64,000 nucleotides of DNA from Syngnathus acus (Eukaryota > Chordata > Actinopteri > Syngnathiformes > Syngnathidae). The translations under genes were made by a program, and so were the position numbers. This document shows positions 1 to 13,600 of this stretch, in pieces (the first letter of the stretch is position 1; each line of letters begins with the position of its first letter). The stretch is from the NCBI RefSeq assembly GCF_901709675.1, contig NC_051090.1, positions 7,581,842-7,645,841 of the forward strand, written 5' to 3'. The notes beneath the pieces are model-generated. The model made no database searches. It had not been told where the DNA came from and saw only the letters and a program-made list of their open reading frames with translations.

Positions 1-1046
1 CCTATTTTCATGCCCAGATAGAAAAATTCAATTACGCCGTTGTGGGCGTGAGCATAGCCAACTTGCTTCCCAGCCAGGGCTGGAGTCGATGTCGGGAATC
101 AACAAACGCAAAGTAAATTTTTTAAGGAAGTCCTAGAAGAATCCCACTTTTGGATGATGTCAAGATTGTACTGGCAATCATAGATTACTGCTGTGAAGTG
201 GTCACTTGAGACCGCCTTCCACCCTGTTCGTTAATGGCCATGTGTGAAATATACAAATCGTTTTTATTTATTTTCATATTCTTCTACTTTATAAAGAGCA
301 CACCGAAGACCAGAAGTACTCTCAGTAAAACAATAATTTAAATAATAATGACAACTATTGTCCATTTAGCTCTGACAGTTTTACATTTGACAACCTCATA
401 TAGATATTACCTTTCAAAGTTGCCAACAGCTCTTTAAAAAACTCTTGATGACATAAAAGAAAGTATCTATTTCCTTCAGGGGATACTGCTTGTGGTTGCT
501 GATAGCCTAAAATGACTTTCCGAAGGGAGTTGCAACACATTGCATGAGCTGACTTGAGGCAATGCGATTCCCTCCTTTTTTCAAGCATACACATTCTGCA
601 GCCAACTCCTTAATTGTATTGTTAGATTCACATAGTTGGGAGAAACAGCTCATAAGAAGCAGATAAATATCCTTGTGACAAAGCTCTGTGATTTCAGTAA
701 GGGCGTAGAGTAAAGAGACATTTTTTTAAGCAAAAGCATGATGATGATAATCACTTAAATGGTTGGTATACAAAACTGTAAAACATCTACGTGATGGTAC
801 TGCCACGATAGTCTGTGTTGTTTTTAAGCCACACTGACAGAATACAACATTGTTTTTACTAGAAAAGCAGGTTTGTTTTCGGGGGCAATGTTTTCCAAAT
901 GCCGACAACCATCTGGATACTTCTAAGCAGCTCTTTTCATGTGGTTCTGTTTTTGTTATCGCCTGACTTGCGCACTTTTGACATGCTGGATGAAATCGGC
1001 TGTTCTAGCATCTCCACTTCCTTAGGGGACTTGTGTACAGTGTACT

Positions 1047-1274
1047 TCACACAATAACAAAACCAGAAGGCTTGGTAGCCTGAGAAATGGGACTGTCAGA
1101 TTTTTTTTTTTTGTCTTTTGCTGCTTGTACTGAGTTTTGTGGTTCAGGCCAGGAAATAGAGAGACCTTGAGGATATTCAATACAGACATTTTCTGGGTGT
1201 TCTCTCCAACATCTTGACACCAACTCTGTCAAATTTTGTCCACCTCCATCACTAGCTGTCAAAGTAAGACACAC
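1047..1274 (-). other. Possible minus-strand terminal exon, unidentified
   Basis: An open frame reads ...DGGGQNLTELVSRCWREHPENVC and ends KPSGFVIV before a stop. On the minus strand it is preceded by a reasonable acceptor (TTACTTTGACAG, exon start near 1255). ELVSRCWREHPEN recalls the last subdomain of protein kinases, but what follows does not, and no partner exon could be recognised. It may be a decayed exon or chance. Confidence 0.2.
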
Positions 1275-1516
1275 AAGATGGAAAATGTCTCAATAGGTTT
1301 TATCTCTACCAAGTACTTAGAAATACGTTTGTGTGTTGTCACATTTTGGTTTGGATCCATATAAAACTGTGACTCCTGCGGAGAGTGTACTTTCAACAAT
1401 TTACGATAACTTTATTCCATTTTCTATTCTCATTCATGTATTAATTCATTTATTTGACAATTCAGAATGGTCAATTAATCTCTCACCGAGGTATGCACTC
1501 GCTTGTTAGTTCTCGC

Positions 1517-1695
1517 CATCCATCCATTTTCTGAACGGCTTATCCTGTTCAGGGTCACAGCAAGGACCGAAGTCTTTCCCTGCAGACTACAGCTTGACCT
1601 GCCATCCAGTCAATCACAGAGTAGGAATGTGCACGTTGCTCTGAATGGGAATCAATCTCACGACACTCATCCTTGTGAACCACTACATGCAAATT
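1517..1695 (+). repeat. Degenerate fish interspersed repeat (CCATCCATTTTCT type)
   Basis: CATCCATCCATTTTCTGAAC followed by GGCTTATCCTGTTCAGGGTC matches the start of a retroelement-derived repeat widespread in percomorph fish; the end AACCACTACATGCAAATTAACC resembles its other landmarks. The copy is old and internally deleted. Confidence 0.5.
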
Positions 1696-2238
1696 AACCT
1701 AATGAATTATTATTTTCAAAGGAAAGATTCTAAAAGTTATTCATTAAACACAAATAAGACTTAATGATTTTAGTACCAAAGCCACGTGCAGATTTGAGAT
1801 GAACAAATGCAGGCAAGACACAAGTGGATGATTGTGATGGTGCATATAGTGCCATGAGGCCCTCAACAAAAGAGGCAAGCAGTGTTTGAGCGTAGCATCA
1901 AAATGACAGTTTTACCCCTTGCATTTATCACAGGACAGCCACATAGTACCTCCTTAGCCCCAGAGGTCATAGAAGATGGATACAATAATCTCTCAGATGG
2001 GGGGAGGGATTCACCAAAAAGTACGGTTTTAGACTTTGCTATCCACCAGTAACTTCATATGTGAAGACATGGTCTGGTGTTCAGTCAACTAAATCCCAGC
2101 TTGGTGACTAAAAATGAAATGTTGGTTGACCCACAAGAACAAAGCCCAACCACAAAAGGCATGATATTTGGATTTTTAATACAATATGATACGATGACTT
2201 AACCATCTAATAAGGCTGACATGACCTGAAATATTAAA

Positions 2239-2611
2239 CTATAAAAAAGCCACATCTGTTTGGCTGAAAGCACAGTTTTTAGGAATATGTAGTATGATCA
2301 TGTGAGGATCATCGCCAATAGACTGAGACCACAAGTATTCACAGTTACAGTATGGATTACAGTTGATGGATAAAGTGAGCCTGGGCTGCATTTGCAACTG
2401 CAAACCTTGAGGGAATATTATCAGGGAGGTTAGTGGTTTCATTGATTTCAAGACTGCAATCATCTCCATCTGATGTAGTGGGCAGAGAGAGGATAAGTGA
2501 GGATGCAGTCTCTTTGTCAGCATTACAACTTTGACATGAACAATTTAATCGCAAGGAAACTGGAGTATTTTGGATGAATGAAAAGCGGTGAACAGCAAAG
2601 TAAAAAGTCAA
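2239..2611 (-). other. Possible minus-strand coding remnant, unidentified
   Basis: Two overlapping minus-strand frames are open here. One contains a cysteine-rich CSCQSCNADKE stretch followed by an acidic Ser/Thr-rich segment with a potential N-glycosylation site (INETTN). No domain is recognisable and the frame closes after IHQL. It could belong with the 1.0-1.3 kb frame to a gene lying to the left, but there is no direct support. Confidence 0.12.
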
Positions 2612-4253
2612 AGTAAATATTCTGTTGGGCGGAGTGGGACAAATGAAAACTATTTTATAAAAAACATATTTCTTTTTTATCTTCCATTATAATTACTATA
2701 TTTAAATATAAGTATTACTTTGTGTAAAATTAATAAAAAAGGTAAAAAAAAATCACTATTCTGTATATATACATGTCTTAAAAATAGCAACAATCACTAC
2801 ATTTTGTATTATATTGTAAACTGTCTGTTGATATTAACTTTACATGTTACAAAATTAAACACGTTTTTAACTATTTATTTTAGGCAGTGTTCATCTGAAA
2901 TCCCTCAGTTGCTAGAAATTTGACATAAACCGAGTTTGACTAAAGAAAAGACTTATGGGCACAACTGAATAAAGTTTTTTTTGAAAGAAAATACATATGC
3001 ATGTCGGCAACAACAATCTACCATTAAAATAAACATTACAAATTAATTAATTGTGTTTTATTAAGGATGTATTTCTAAACATGGATTCCAAGTTGAAAGC
3101 AGAACTAAGTCCTTGCATTAGTTGATCATTAATTAAAATGGTTTTGTCAGAGAGGTCAATTGAATTAGTTTCATAATGACCGTGATGATATTAACAATAA
3201 CGTGCAAAATCTATGAACATTTTTGTATTTTTCAACAGCATTTCCCAGAGATTATTCAGGCAGGTAGCCTATTATAAATAATAATAATAATACTTATAAT
3301 AATGTGCAAAAACTATTAACATTTGTATAACATTCAGGAGCATTTCCTAGAGATTCTCCAGGGTTGTAGCCTCCCTTTAGTTTGAGTGCTTTTAAAAACT
3401 AAATTTGAAAGAAAGGTTACAAGGCTACAAAGAGAGAGAGAAATTGTGTAGGCTACTAAAGCTAACCAGTAGAACCCGTACAAACAAGGTCTGGTATAAA
3501 GTGCCTAAATTATTAATAGAAAATCAAATCCTGCGACTTGTATTGACCAAAAGTGGAGGAACAAAATATTTTCTAATGTATTAAATAGCCTTACCTCCAG
3601 AGTTGTTTTTTTCCCTGGTATAGGAGCCGTAAAGTGCGTTGGGACATGGCGAGAGCTCTCATTCACTTGTTAGACGGAGAAGGGCTTGTTGGCCACACTC
3701 TTAAGGGCCCAATGTGAGTAGAGGTCAGGATAATAGACACAGTCATACAACAAAGACTGATAATCCAGTCTCCGCCCGCAATGCACACTCAGTTCCTGTG
3801 TTGCAATCAGACATTTTAAGGGCAGTTAAGATGCAGCAAGGGGCAACTGAATGAACTGTGGTCAGGAAAGACTCCCAAGATCCCATTATGGAGAGTAACC
3901 GGTGTCAATTCGCAGCAATTAGACCACTCAGATGTGTCAGTAGACAGGCCTCAAATTAATAAATAAATAACCTCGACCGCAAGTGCACGCCGATATAGCC
4001 CTTTGAGTCATTTGAGTCTCCCAGTGGTCTATTTCCGCACAACATTTAGCCTTTCAAAAAGCGACTAGGTGTGCCTTCTTTTCCGCTCTTTTCCTGAATG
4101 ACCTTTGAGTGAAAAGAGTCCTTCGTGAGCATGTATTTTACTGTACATTTGTTTCTACCAATCTGCAAAAACAAGTGTTCAATACAACGGATACGTTTAA
4201 ACGCTGGTCACGCTCAGCTTGGGTTTATGAAGTAATTTCATACATATATACAA

Positions 4254-4259
<6 letters not shown>

Positions 4260-4297
<38 letters not shown>
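4260..4297. repeat. (TA)n microsatellite
   Basis: About 19 TA units follow a short CA-rich run, in AT-rich DNA with no gene. Confidence 0.95.
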
Positions 4298-4302
<5 letters not shown>

Positions 4303-6299
4303 AATATAATTTCATCTTTAGTAATAATAGTAAAAAAGGTTCTCTAAAAGCAGCAGCAATGCTCTGGACCTCACATGTTTTTTTCTGATGCCATACGTTC
4401 ATTTGAACCCCATTGAAAGGGAACGTTTTTTTTTATTCTTTCCCAGTGTAAAAGAAGACACATTAATGGCAACTGTCAGTGGTTTGTGGTTCTGCTCTCT
4501 AAAAAAGGCCAGTAAAAGCTCTCTTCCATGTCAGCAGGGTAGATTGGATGACCGCTCGACGACAGTTCCTGACAAAGCTGAAAGAGGGGTGAAAACAGCA
4601 CACCAAGCTTTCTTCTGAAAGGTCAAAGAAAAAGACAATTCTCCTGAAATGGGGGGGGGGAAGAAAAATCGAAACTTTTCAGTTTGCTGTTTTTAACTAA
4701 GATTGGATAAAAATGTCATTTCATTGCTGTGTATTTTTGTGTGGAACCAATTCTTAAAGATAAAATCCATGAGGACAAACAATTGATGAACATGCTATGT
4801 GTTGTGTGATTTATGAATCCGGTATGCACATAGGGATGATAGTGACTTATTTATTTGTGGGCCCGTGTGATTATGACTAATTTGATAATGTTGTCTTTTC
4901 TTGGACAAAACTAAACAAACATTTTTTTATAATGAAAATAGTACCCAAATTGTACAGACTTTTTTTATGGCTTAATGGCATAAAATGGCATTGGTCCAGA
5001 AATGTAACTACTATGCTTAATTTTTGTTGTTTTATATTATGGCTGGTGAAACCACAGTGAAGGTCAGCTAGAATTTAAGTTACTGTGTGCTCCCTCCTAT
5101 GAGCTCCAGTCAGTAGGCTGGCAATAGTATTTTAGACCCACTAAAAATGCTTGAGGAAGGACTGGCTGGCTCCAAAATAAAGTGCATGACAGTAATCCAT
5201 CCAAATGTAACAAAGGCATAAATTACTGTTTCTAAGTGATGTTATGAAAGGAGTGTTCTTTCATCTAGCTTTTTAGCTATGTCAAAAAGTTTACTATAGG
5301 GATTAATGCATTGCCTGTGTATGCATATATGCATTGCACTAATGAACAGGAACATACAGTATACACCCTGGGAATTGTAGGCACGGCTGCACTAGACATC
5401 ATAATAGGCAGATGAGTGTGTAAAATATTTATTTCTTGTTTTTGAATGGAGAGACAGGAGGAAATAAAATTTGGCATAATGTATTCATAATGTATTCATT
5501 GCCTGTATGCAATAAATAGCTGTAACAGTAAATAACACAAGTAATTTTCATCATTGCCAATACAGTGTGTTATATGATGACTATGATGCAATAAATAGCA
5601 AAAAAAAAATACTACAATGTCACGTCAGGAGTCGAGAACTGCTTCAGTCCACGACGCCCGTTTGTCCTATGACAAGTCATATTGGTAATCCAAAATCTGG
5701 TCTATTTTACAAAAAAAAAGAGAGAGGCTGTATTGCAGTTTAATAGAGAAACAAAAAAGTGCAAGAAACCAACTTGACAGTCATATTTTATAGTGTTCTC
5801 AATCTCAGTGGCAGCAAAAATAAATTATGTAGCCAATGAAAAACACCCCACACGGCTGCCATAATAAATCCAGTTGCAGTAATCAGTGAGAAAATATAGA
5901 TATTTGGAAAAGCATTGAAGGGATTAGACAGGGTTTTCTACCTCCTGCTGTACATGGCCCAAGTCCTGCTGAGAACACCGGGAGTTCTGTGGAATGAGCG
6001 AGAGGATTTGACCTACGTAGCTGCGGTATTATTATTACGATATGACCCAAACAAAGCCGTCAGCATGAGACCGAGGTAGGGGGTGTGCTATTTATCCTCG
6101 TACCACCCCCTGTGTCTCAAAGCCTCCCTTCTTGCATTGAACAAGATTTTAGGGGATTAGAAACCCGGAAGGGTGAATTTCCGAAATGTCGAATAATTTG
6201 GACCTCATCTATTTTCTATCCAAAACATTTTTCAAGATAAAAACAAAACTTCAAATCATTACTATGCATGATATCAGCAATTCTCCAGAGTCCTGCTGT

Positions 6300-6410
6300 G
6301 AGCATCTGAAAACGACTCAAGGCCCCGGGGTTGAATCTAGCCAGCCATATCATTTTATGTGGCCCAGTAAAGTAAATTATCTGCGTCAAGGAATTGAGAA
6401 ACAATGTTTA
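6300..6410 (-). mobile_element. Fragment of a hAT-like repeat (CTCAAGGCCC...GTGGCCC type)
   Basis: ACTCAAGGCCCCGGGGTTGA, then a CCAGCC...ATCATTTTATGTGGCCC segment, corresponds in reverse orientation to the right part of the repeats at 51.5 kb and 56.3 kb (ACATAAAATGAT...GGCC...CCCGGGCCTTGAGT). Only part of the element remains. Confidence 0.5.
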
Positions 6411-6710
6411 CCTAACGTGACAAAACGTATATTTAAATAAAATACATCCTATTCACCAGAGGTGCTTAATGTGTGCCACCAACCCCAGACTTGTTTTGCT
6501 AGGCAAACATGCTCTGAAATACCAATCAGAGGAGGATACATTTCTGACGGTATTGTGGGCTCGCCACCTTCCTAGGCAAATTTGAAATCTGTTCGGGTAT
6601 GGAGACAGCCTCATTGCTCATAAAGCTATTTACATCAGACAGAATTAGTGATTCTGAAGGCCCTGACCAGATTAAATCGGTATGACAGTACATAGATACA
6701 ACATATTTTC

Positions 6711-6740
6711 ACAATAAATAAATAAATAAATAAATAAAAT
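6711..6740. repeat. (AAAT)n microsatellite
   Basis: About seven tandem AAAT/AATA units. Confidence 0.9.
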
Positions 6741-7668
6741 CCATTATCTACAAGTACTGAAAGCCGTATAACCAAGAGATCATGAAAAGAATAGACTGTT
6801 GGGAATACATCAAATTTAATGGAACAAATATTAGCTTTTAGGTTGCAAATGTAGGTCAGTGCTTCTGATTGTGTTTGGTCCAGCTGCCTCTGACAACCCA
6901 CCACTGCCTGTATGGTAGATTGTGTTGGACTTTGAGGTTCATGCATATCGAATACGGTGATTGAATGGTATAATGTAAACTATACATGGTGATACCAGTT
7001 TGCTTAAAAGGTAGTTAGAACAGGGTTTGAGTAACACAGAAGGGATTTCTCAATTCAACATTTAGTTCCTGCTGCTGATGTACACCTACAACTGTTAACC
7101 TGTGCTGTAATGGTTCTGAGGTAAGTGCTAACAAAAATGTAATTGAGTTCCTCCCTACACTTTCATAACAAGTCTTCCTCAGTATAAATGAGCTCCTTTA
7201 TAAGATAAGACACACTGCTGTAAATGATTTTATAAGCAGGGAGCCCACCTGACATACTTTTTCTATCAGTTTTTTATTCAATTTGCAAGGAGCGCTGCAG
7301 GTGACCTAACCTATAAAAGGCCACTCCAAATTACATTATCAAGCTCCTCGAAATTTTATAAATTCAGAATCGGCTTCACAGGGAGGTGGCGCACAGTGGC
7401 GGTGGCTTCACCTTTAAGTTTGCATAAATCAATCTCACCAAAGGTTAGAACACATCATGCGTCCTACATCAATACAGTTTTTAACATCATCACAAATGAT
7501 TATTTCAAAACCACAAAACCAGGTATGGGATCATATGTAAGGACAACATTGCTAAACCATTAAGGTGCAGCTAAAAAAAATATTCATGATTTATCTGTTT
7601 TATGGATTGTGTAGATGCTCTCAATAAACGATAAGTCATCATATGAGCCTAAAGGTTAAATTACATAA

Positions 7669-7728
7669 ATATAGTATATACTATATATATATATATAGTA
7701 TATATAATTATTATTATTATTATTTTTT
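7669..7728. repeat. TA-rich palindromic tract followed by (ATT)n
   Basis: The stretch AGTATATACTATATATATAT with its mirrored continuation, then about six ATT units and a T run, forms a simple, strongly AT-rich low-complexity block. Confidence 0.85.
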
Positions 7729-8668
7729 TAATTCTCCAAATATAACTATGTTATGTTGTACACTTTTGGAGGGAGCATCGCCACTGGCTCATAGCATAGG
7801 ATATATACTTATAAGCTCTATACATTGTGCCATTTTGTTCCAGTGGTTAAACTAACAAGAGGCTGGTAGTAGACAAAAAAAAAAGAAAAAGTCCCAATCA
7901 GTAACACTTGTGGCTTCTTCCTGAGAATATGGGGCGAAAAAATGACTCAGGAATATGGATAGGATTGTTCAACTGTGTTCAACACGACCAGGGCTTTTGT
8001 GAAGCGTTCAAGCGTGAAGGAAATGTATTAATAAGTTGCAACTTTGGAAAAACTGATGTCTTTCAAAATTTCAATATACTGACTGTCAGATTTTTTTCAT
8101 GCAAATTTTTTTTTTGTGAGATTTTGTGTTTACAACAAATTAATGCACAAATTAAGAATTTAAAGATAAACCTTTTAGAACAAAAACTGCACTTCTTTGC
8201 TTTATTTGAAGGAAGAAATAAAAGAGCTTTTATATTGTCTTTTAGGCACTCAAAAAGTTTCTTCTCCTTCTGTTCATCCAAAGACTTCTAAATAGCTTGT
8301 CAAAGTGCAAATGAACAGAAACGGTGGGCGGGATGTCCACTCACGCAAGAACTAGCAGGAGTAAGAAACACAGCGTATGCTCACTTTCAACCTTGTGTGT
8401 TGGAATAACAAACTGCTCCCAGTTTTATGAGAGAGAGTTGTGACCATCTGTGGCCCAGTAAACAGTTCTCCCATCAGGCGAACCATACGGCTGACGTACA
8501 TCCCCCCCTGTGTGCCAAGTATCAAAACAGATTACCCAGCGAACATTGCACTTCAATCCTCGATACCTCCTAAACAGCAGCAGTGTCAAACCTATGCAAA
8601 ATTCTGCCACTTCGGAGTCAGAATTTCCATATCAATAAGAGGAAAACGCAAAGTCTCAGTCTACTCAG

Positions 8669-9124
8669 GTGTCCTATTTTTACAATACACACTATGGAGC
8701 TGATAAAGCTCCCATGAGAGCTTTTAAGAACTTGTCACTCAATGTGAGCACGCTCGAAAAGAGTAAAAACGCACGATGGAAGGGTGCAATCAGTCCAGGT
8801 TTGTTCGAGTCAACATCCTTCCTCATGGTTTTAGGAGAAAGTCTGAGCGAGACATTCAGATATGTTTTTCATCGAGTTGTTTCCAAGGACAGTAATGTTG
8901 TGTCATTCAATGCAGCTGCCTCTCTCAGCAAACTCTACGCCTTGCCTAAGCAATTCAAACCGCCTCCACAGATTGCAATAAAGTCAACACAGAGGTTCTC
9001 CAAGGGAGACTATTCATCAATGAATGTGTTTGTAAGCGAAAAGTCGGGTATAAAAAGACCTCAGTTACACCTGAATGGCTACTTGTCTTTATTGAGTTCA
9101 CATTTCATTTCACCTGTTTCCTAA
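8669..9124 (+). other. 151-codon open frame of unknown status
   Basis: This is the longest open frame outside the three genes except for one overlapping negr1. It has no recognisable domain, no signal peptide and no close relative known to me. It sits about 1.5 kb upstream of adgrl4. It is more likely chance or part of a regulatory region or noncoding transcript than a protein gene. Confidence 0.12.
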
Positions 9125-10634
9125 CTTCCTCCAAGTAAATGATGCTTTGACACAAGAATTTAGTGCATTAATATTCATAGGTTGGATGGATATAAATGGG
9201 ACTTGGTAGCTTTGAGGGAACAAGAATTCTTACTTTAGAGAAAGTTTTGTATATTCGCACCTGTTTTTTTTTTTTTGAAGTAGTTTCTCACAAGGACTAT
9301 TTTTCATCTAAAAAGTCAAGAAAATCACATTTACACTCATTTTGAGCTGGATAAGTCTGTCAAGAAAAACTGTCTGGGGAAGTTAAGCCATCAAAACAAA
9401 AATTACTTTCAGGAGTTATGCTCTAGTTTCACATGAACAGCAATTGGGGGGGAAAAACAACATAAAAAAACATCTGTATTTTATAAAGCTTTTCTCAGAA
9501 AATACAGTACAAACCAGTTCATTGTTATGTTTGTATTTTAAGCCATTAAACTTTCCACCACTTCAACAACAATCAGATTTTAATCTTCCACCAGCAATGA
9601 TGTAATAAAACAGTGCAACTTAAATGACCCAGACGTTTTGGGAGACTTAACAAAACAGTGGAACTCTTATTTGGTACTCAGCCGAATGAGTCACGGGACA
9701 AAACAAAACACTTTGTCACTAAATGAGCAACATGTGTGGAATCACGTTGGTGGAATTTTCACCACAACGCTCCGGCACTTTTCTGATGCCGTCTGCCCAG
9801 AATTGTCGTTCTTCTTCAACCGCAGACGTTTGGACTGTTCGGGTTTGGTGGTGGACTCTATTAGCATTACACAGAACAAGAGTCTGGCCGAGTGCTGATT
9901 TTGTCTAATGACTGAAGACTTTCATATGTACTATGTCTCTAAATATATGACATAAATAAACATGTGAGAACTCTACTGCTTGTAAAGTTTAATATCTGTG
10001 TGTGTTACAAACATAAGCGAAAGAAAAGTGATATTTTTAAATGATAATCTATTGAAAATGTCAGGAAACTACATCAAATTGTTCCTTTGTATGAAAATGT
10101 CAGCTATTAGAAAATTACAGCAATTAGTAGGAGCAACTAAAATCTTGTCTAATCATTAAAACACAGCAAGATGACAAGACACGAAGTTACTGGGCCTGTG
10201 TAGCAGAAGATGGCAACAGCGGAGTTATGTAAAGTTATCTACGGAAGGGAGGAGGTCATCCTTGACTCCTGCCATAGTCTGAGTTGTTGTGTCCTGCGTG
10301 AAACCTTATTGGACAACTGGAACAATGGCAACAGAGGCTTTCCAAAGGGCAACATGAACCACCGGAAGACTAGAAGGACGAACACAAATGCTTCGAAGCA
10401 TTATACAATATATATATATGATAAGTTTGATCAAATAAAGAAGCACTTTTTGAAAAGTCGTAGCCAAGGGACTGTCTTTTCTTGTTTTGTTTTTTGAAAG
10501 AAGCAGATTCAAGATCAAGACAGGAAGGGCCAGGTTTAGGGAAACAGGAAAAGTGATGCAAGGAAATGGACGACGTCAGAAGCCAGCCCACTACACACAG
10601 TCTGCTAAAAGCCAAATTCACAACCAGTGCAATT

Positions 10635-13600
10635 ATGGAGTCTTCGCTCTGGTCACCAATGAAACTTGTACTTTTGACAGGTATGTGAATCAAGCAAATT
10701 TTAAAGAAGGATAAATACTAACACTAACAAATACAATGCCATCATTACAAGACAGCTGTAAGCAACTTATTTATGTAATCTATGTGGCACCAAAACAGGC
10801 CGTAAAATGATGTGGTATATTTTCAAAGGTTCTGTTTTGTCTTTGTGTCCGGACAGCATGGCTCTCCAGTATGATGGATCCCTGCCGATTCTCTGACATT
10901 TGTGATTCTTGCCACAAACTTGCAACATGCAAGGGTTTGAATGGCTCCAACGAGGCTTGCTTTTGTGACCATGGATATACCGGAGATGGAACAACGTTTT
11001 GCAATGGTAAATATCAATCACCAAAAATATTCATATGGTCACTGAATAGTTGTAATATTGATGATTATGTGTGTAGTCTACTGCCAACTAGTGGAAATCT
11101 ATATTTATAAATGAGTATTTTCAAAATTCTGTCAATAACATTACAGCAGGACAGTATGATATTTATGTCTATATCGAGTCACATATCTTTATATCTATAA
11201 ATATATTTTCCGCCCTCTTTAAATAAGTTTAAATGTCTTTAAAACTGTGGGAGAGGTGAAATAATTTTTAAAATGGTTTATATATGGTCGTTCCATTAAA
11301 ACTGATTATCACATATTGCTCGTCAGACTGAAACATATCCATTGAAATGAGCAGGGTTGACTCTGCAAGCTTTACTTCACAAACCCTTTTCAGAGCAGTC
11401 ATCTTGACCTTGTAAACTACGACATAATATAAGACTCATCCGGTTGCGGTATAAAAAGATGCGTGATGCTTTTTTCTACTCATGGAATTCAGCCTCGTTG
11501 GAGGCTTTATAGTGGGCATATTGTGTCTGGCATTATAGTTATAATAAATGTAGTAAGAATATAATATATGTAGTTAATTTAATACATACTGGCGGCCGCA
11601 CAGTTTTCCCACCAAATAAACACTGGCAGCTCATTTTGAGACAAAGAGGGTTGAAGTTCAATCTTAACCCTGCTTACTGTTTTTGTTATGTAAACAGAGA
11701 AATGCTATTTTTTTCAAGAGGATGCTGCAGATAAAACATGAAAGCGAGCATGCAGGCGCGATGCTGGTGTCAGAGGAATTGCTAAAGCATCCTGTGCATG
11801 CTGCGAGGTATTTCCCTTCTGAATCCTAGTCACCTCTCATGAGAAGGCAGGATATCCCCTCTTAGACAACCTTTGTGCACAAAGTACAGATGAGAGGAAA
11901 AGCACGCATTTGTCATATATGGACAGCAGTGGAAATTCATAGTCACTTCCAGTAAACTACATGAAGAGAGTTGGCATCAGTATTCCAGTCAATCACCCAT
12001 TAAATCAATTAAATATTTAAAGCAGAATTAAACACACAACTTCAAAACCTTCCAAAACAAGGACATTGCACGTAATTATTTATATGAACATGCCTCAAAG
12101 CCAAAACAAAGAAAGCCATGTTTACAGAGCATCCATCCATTCCATTTTTATTTCTGTGCTTGTGAGGCAGACATGTTGGTTAAAATCATGAGCATTCTTT
12201 CTTCCAAGCAACAACAACAACAAAAAACAATAAAGGTTGCACATTGCACTAATACAATACCTAAAGTGAAAATTACTCATCCATCACACATGCCAGAGCC
12301 AAATGCCAAAAGGAGGAAATATAACACCTCGGAATGCAATAGAGAATCTCATCTCATATCATAGCTATCCCTAGTTACCATGCAATAAACCCCAGTGGTT
12401 GTGAGCGGTATAGTCAAATCATCAGTCTGACTGAATACTTCATGTTATGAATCACGTCATGACATATGTTTCACAGCTTCGCCTTTCAGTCAGCGATTTC
12501 ACGCAGTTTTAACAGACAATTTTCCAGTCTGGAAAATGCTTGCCTCTCAACAGTCACACAATATTAGCACGTAGTATATTGTTTAAGACACTTCACTATC
12601 TCGACTATGTCTCTCTGCCTGGCTGGATTTGTTCAGGTCAGTGGTGGTCATTTGTGGACTGCTACCAGGATGTATCCCCTATGCCTGTTGTATACAAACA
12701 TTGTTAATTTTGTTTAAAATCAGTTTAAGTAAACAAATCATATGACTTTCCTTGCAAAATCAACTCGGTACATTGAGCTTCTTTACGATGTGTCATCAGA
12801 CAGTGACTGTCGAAATATGCTGAGATGATTTCCCAGGTAATCATAATGTTCTTTCTTTTCTTGCCACAGATGACAATGAATGCCAGAATGTGACAAATAT
12901 CTGCGGAAACAAAGGCAACTGCACCAATACAATAGGCAGTTATTACTGTACGTGTTTGCCCGGTTACACTTCAACTGGACAAGCCAAGTTCCAGACGAAT
13001 GATGGAACTGAGTGCTTAGGTAAGAATGGTATTTATCATCACGTACATATTTGTTAATGTTAGAGAATTATAGTCGTAAAAGCAGAGTAGTTTTTAGTTA
13101 ATGTAGCTCAAATAATTTAATGACTTCAACAATGGCATTGAAAATGAGGATTAAGATGATTACCACCCAAAATGGTAATTCTGAAAATTATCAAATGTAT
13201 TAATTAAAGCCTTAAGATCTTTAACTGATGATGTTATGTGTGATTTCCTTTGTGTCATTATGGTAATGTATTTGTAAATTACTGATTTACCTTTTCAATG
13301 CGTGTGAACGCAGACGAACAGCTGTTAGGTGTTAGCTGCTGGAAAAGTGTGTGAATGTGAGAACTGTTTTGTCTTTCATTGAACTATGGAGAATAAACAC
13401 ATTGGAGGTGCTTCTTCCCCAGGCCTTTTGCTTCCTCTCCATCTGCTGCTCTGAGAATTCACTCTCGGGATCTTTGGCTCAATATTCGGCATGAACAACA
13501 ACACTTTCTTTACAAATGTTCAAGTGTGTAATTCTCAGCCCACACACATAATGGAAAAAAGTCGTCCACCTTACGAGAATGATTATGCATCATTTTTATG

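Larger units (their letters stand above)
1..10634. other. Gene-poor region upstream of adgrl4
   Basis: Apart from the repeats and two weak minus-strand frames listed separately, I see no exon-like pattern (open frame plus splice signals plus recognisable protein). The last few hundred bases before 10635 should contain the adgrl4 promoter and any 5' UTR. Their start site is not evident, and an ATG at 10210 opening a 95-codon frame would be upstream if included. Confidence 0.5.

Noticed and set aside
10210-10497. 95-codon open frame before adgrl4
   Set aside because: No protein similarity and not in frame with the adgrl4 start; at most an upstream frame in a leader.
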